A stretch of 64,000 bases of DNA from positions 29,835 to 93,834 of the forward strand of contig CAILJB010000112.1 of assembly GCA_903834465.1 (NCBI GenBank), read 5' to 3'. Source of the DNA: an uncultured Pseudomonadota bacterium (GTDB taxonomy: Bacteria; Pseudomonadota; Gammaproteobacteria; Methylococcales; Methylomonadaceae). The notes below the pieces were generated by a model. That model worked only from the letters and a program-made list of their open reading frames with translations, was not told where the DNA came from and made no database searches. Shown here piece by piece: positions 62,681-64,000 of the stretch. Position 1 is the stretch's first letter, and each line of letters opens with the position of its first letter. The position numbers and the translations under genes were made by a program.

Positions 62681-63450
62681 AACCTCACCTCAATTCCTCG
62701 CTCACGCATTCGCTGTTTTGCTTGCCCAATCGTATATTCGCCAAAATGAAAAATACTTGCAGCCAAAACCGCATCGGCTTTGCCTTCTAAAATGCCTTCG
62801 GCTAAATGATCCAAATTCCCCACACCGCCTGAAGCAATAACTGGGACAGAAACCGCCTCACTCACAGCGCGAGTTAATGGCAAATTAAAACCCGATTTCG
62901 TACCGTCTTTATCCATACTGGTGAGTAAAATTTCGCCAGCACCGAAACTGACCATTTTTTTCGCCCATTCGACGGCATCTAAACCCGTTGGTTTACGACC
63001 ACCGTGCGTGAAAATTTCCCAACGATTCGGTTCGCCTTCACCGCTAACTTTTTTAGCGTCAATGGCAACGACAATACACTGTGAACCAAAACGCTCGGCG
63101 GCTTCTCGGACAAAATCCGGATTAAAAACCGCCGCGCTGTTAATCCCGACTTTATCTGCGCCCGCATTTAACATCCGGCGAATATCCTCTAAGGTGCGAA
63201 TACCGCCGCCTACGGTGAGAGGAATAAATACTTCACTGGCAACTTGCTCGACAACATGAACCATTGTGTTGCGATTGTCGTGCGTTGCCGTAATATCCAA
63301 AAACGTAATTTCATCCGCACCTTCACGGTCGTAACGCCGCGCAATTTCGACCGGATCACCTGCATCGCGTATATCAACAAACTGCACGCCTTTTACTACG
63401 CGCCCATTGTCAACATCTAAACAGGGAATAATTCTTTTTGCTAAACTCAT
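62677..63450 (-). CDS. hisF: Imidazole glycerol phosphate synthase subunit HisF
   Basis: 257-residue cyclase half of the HisFH complex. [20 protein letters not shown] opens the TIM barrel with catalytic Asp, and the second catalytic Asp is in [14 protein letters not shown]. The phosphate-binding GGGIR and [11 protein letters not shown] loops are intact. hisH and hisA, which usually precede it, are not seen; a toxin-antitoxin pair lies 41 bases upstream on the same strand. Confidence 0.97.
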   Translation of the reverse strand: MSLAKRIIPCLDVDNGRVVKGVQFVDIRDAGDPVEIARRYDREGADEITFLDITATHDNRNTMVHVVEQVASEVFIPLTVGGGIRTLEDIRRMLNAGADKVGINSAAVFNPDFVREAAERFGSQCIVVAIDAKKVSGEGEPNRWEIFTHGGRKPTGLDAVEWAKKMVSFGAGEILLTSMDKDGTKSGFNLPLTRAVSEAVSVPVIASGGVGNLDHLAEGILEGKADAVLAASIFHFGEYTIGQAKQRMRERGIEVRL

Positions 63451-63491
63451 AAATGCCTATTTTTTTAAATCTAAAATTCACAAAATAAACT

Positions 63492-63743
63492 TCAATAATG
63501 ATACCGACACTGAACAATAATCAGCTGCTCATCGGTGAACGTATAAACTAAACGATGCTCATCATCAATTCGCCGTGACCAAAAACCACTAAATTCATGC
63601 TTTAAAGGTTCAGGTTTGCCAATGCCTTCAAACGGATTTCGTTGAATATCCTTAATCAACAAATTGATTCGCTTGTGAATTGCCTTATTGGTTTGTTGCC
63701 AAAATAAATAATCATCCCAAGCACGTTCACGAAAACAAATCAT
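63492..63743 (-). CDS. yoeB: YoeB/Txe family mRNA-interferase toxin
   Basis: 83-residue ribosome-dependent RNase toxin. The block FSGFWSRRIDDEHRLVY and the C-terminal CRYHY are the YoeB signature, and the active-site Glu, Arg and C-terminal Tyr can be read. Its ATG overlaps the antitoxin stop (ATGA). Normal length, apparently functional. Confidence 0.95.
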   Translation of the reverse strand: MICFRERAWDDYLFWQQTNKAIHKRINLLIKDIQRNPFEGIGKPEPLKHEFSGFWSRRIDDEHRLVYTFTDEQLIIVQCRYHY

Positions 63744-63997
63744 GCGTCGATTAACTCACGCTTCACTAAATCACGTCGCGCAGCAATTTCTTTGACAGCA
63801 TCTAATAAATCGGCAACATTAGCAGGCGAGCGTGTTAAATAATGAGTTTCTTGCCACGTATTGTAATCTTCCAATGAAATCAACACGGCAGCTTTGCCTT
63901 TACGCGGTGTGATAATGAGCGGTTCATGATCTTCTGTTACACGCGCCATTACTGTTGCTAATGAACTGCGTGCCTGTGTATAACTAATTGCATCCAT
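63740..63997 (-). CDS. yefM: YefM/Phd family antitoxin
   Basis: 85-residue Phd/YefM DNA-binding antitoxin. The N-terminal YTQARSSLATVMARVTED and the ITPRKGKAAVLISLEDYNTW blocks are typical, and the C-terminal tail binds and blocks the toxin. The complex normally represses its own promoter, which lies beyond the right edge of the window. The stop overlaps the yoeB start. Confidence 0.95.
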   Translation of the reverse strand: MDAISYTQARSSLATVMARVTEDHEPLIITPRKGKAAVLISLEDYNTWQETHYLTRSPANVADLLDAVKEIAARRDLVKRELIDA

Positions 63998-64000
63998 AAA

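Noticed and set aside
1..64000. CRISPR array, insertion sequence, prophage or integrase
   Set aside because: No regularly spaced repeats, transposase, integrase or phage structural gene was found on either strand.

Overview
The window is a gene-dense stretch of a bacterial chromosome of low-to-moderate GC, almost certainly from a gammaproteobacterium. That placement rests on proteins of gammaproteobacterial type (ClpB, Mfd, PriA, TrpE/TrpG, HisF/HisI, RatA/RatB, DsbB) and on a compact 4.5S-type SRP RNA. A likely methylotrophic lifestyle is suggested by mtdA (methylene-tetrahydromethanopterin/tetrahydrofolate dehydrogenase) followed by a glycerate 2-kinase and divergent from malate dehydrogenase, a serine-cycle gene set. 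A Methylococcales-like methanotroph fits best, but methanol or methane oxidation genes are not in view and a Beggiatoa-type methylotroph cannot be excluded.

Layout. 1-4.6 kb (minus): gspE-gspF and a TonB-dependent receptor that runs off the left edge. 4.7-8.8 kb (plus): tyrS, a bacteriohemerythrin behind an FNR/Anr-like box, a sodium:neurotransmitter-family symporter, ratA-ratB. 8.8-12.4 kb: an EAL-CBS-GGDEF protein, a family 25 glycosyltransferase, a collapsed Memo gene and an intact AMMECR1 gene. 12.4-22.0 kb (minus): pyruvate:ferredoxin oxidoreductase, a dihydroorotate dehydrogenase-like protein, a two-domain kinase, PEP synthase and a J-domain protein. 22-24 kb: a glutaredoxin/CcdA-like membrane protein, an FMN-binding protein and a small ORF. 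24.4-30.3 kb: mdh (minus) facing mtdA-gck-proC-yggT-(yggU remnant)-queA (plus). 30.4-35 kb: serC and mfd, divergent.

35-43.2 kb (plus): SRP RNA, dnaX, ybaB, a HIT protein, a large secreted four-cysteine repeat protein, a TrkA-like protein, dsbB and a PriA that lacks its winged-helix domain. 43.2-51.7 kb (minus): trpE-trpG, a P2A-type ATPase, clpB and, beyond a terminator, a separate RelA/SpoT-domain protein. 51.9-57 kb: pckA, a receiver-PAS-PAS-histidine kinase, a TlpA-like thioredoxin, HemJ and a SnoaL-like protein. 57.4-62.3 kb (plus): tRNA-Leu(CAA), recD, a helical protein of unknown function, a DUF486 membrane protein, htpX and aspartate aminotransferase. 62.3-64 kb (minus): hisF-hisI preceded by a YefM-YoeB toxin-antitoxin pair.

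How the genes connect. The window is rich in enzymes of the C3/C4 node (PFOR, PEP synthase, PEP carboxykinase, malate dehydrogenase, glycerate kinase, aspartate aminotransferase), which fits carbon routed through serine-cycle and pyruvate intermediates. PFOR, bacteriohemerythrin and the FNR-like site point to life at varying or low oxygen. Several genes handle disulfides outside the cytoplasm (DsbB, a TlpA-like protein, the glutaredoxin/CcdA-like fusion), and dsbB lies close to a secreted protein whose repeats each carry four cysteines. No CRISPR array, insertion sequence, prophage or rRNA operon was seen, and no intergenic gap exceeds about 300 bases. The most unusual features are the four-cysteine repeat protein, the domain-minus PriA, the two deletion remnants (Memo and YggU) and the single-domain alarmone-synthetase-like gene.
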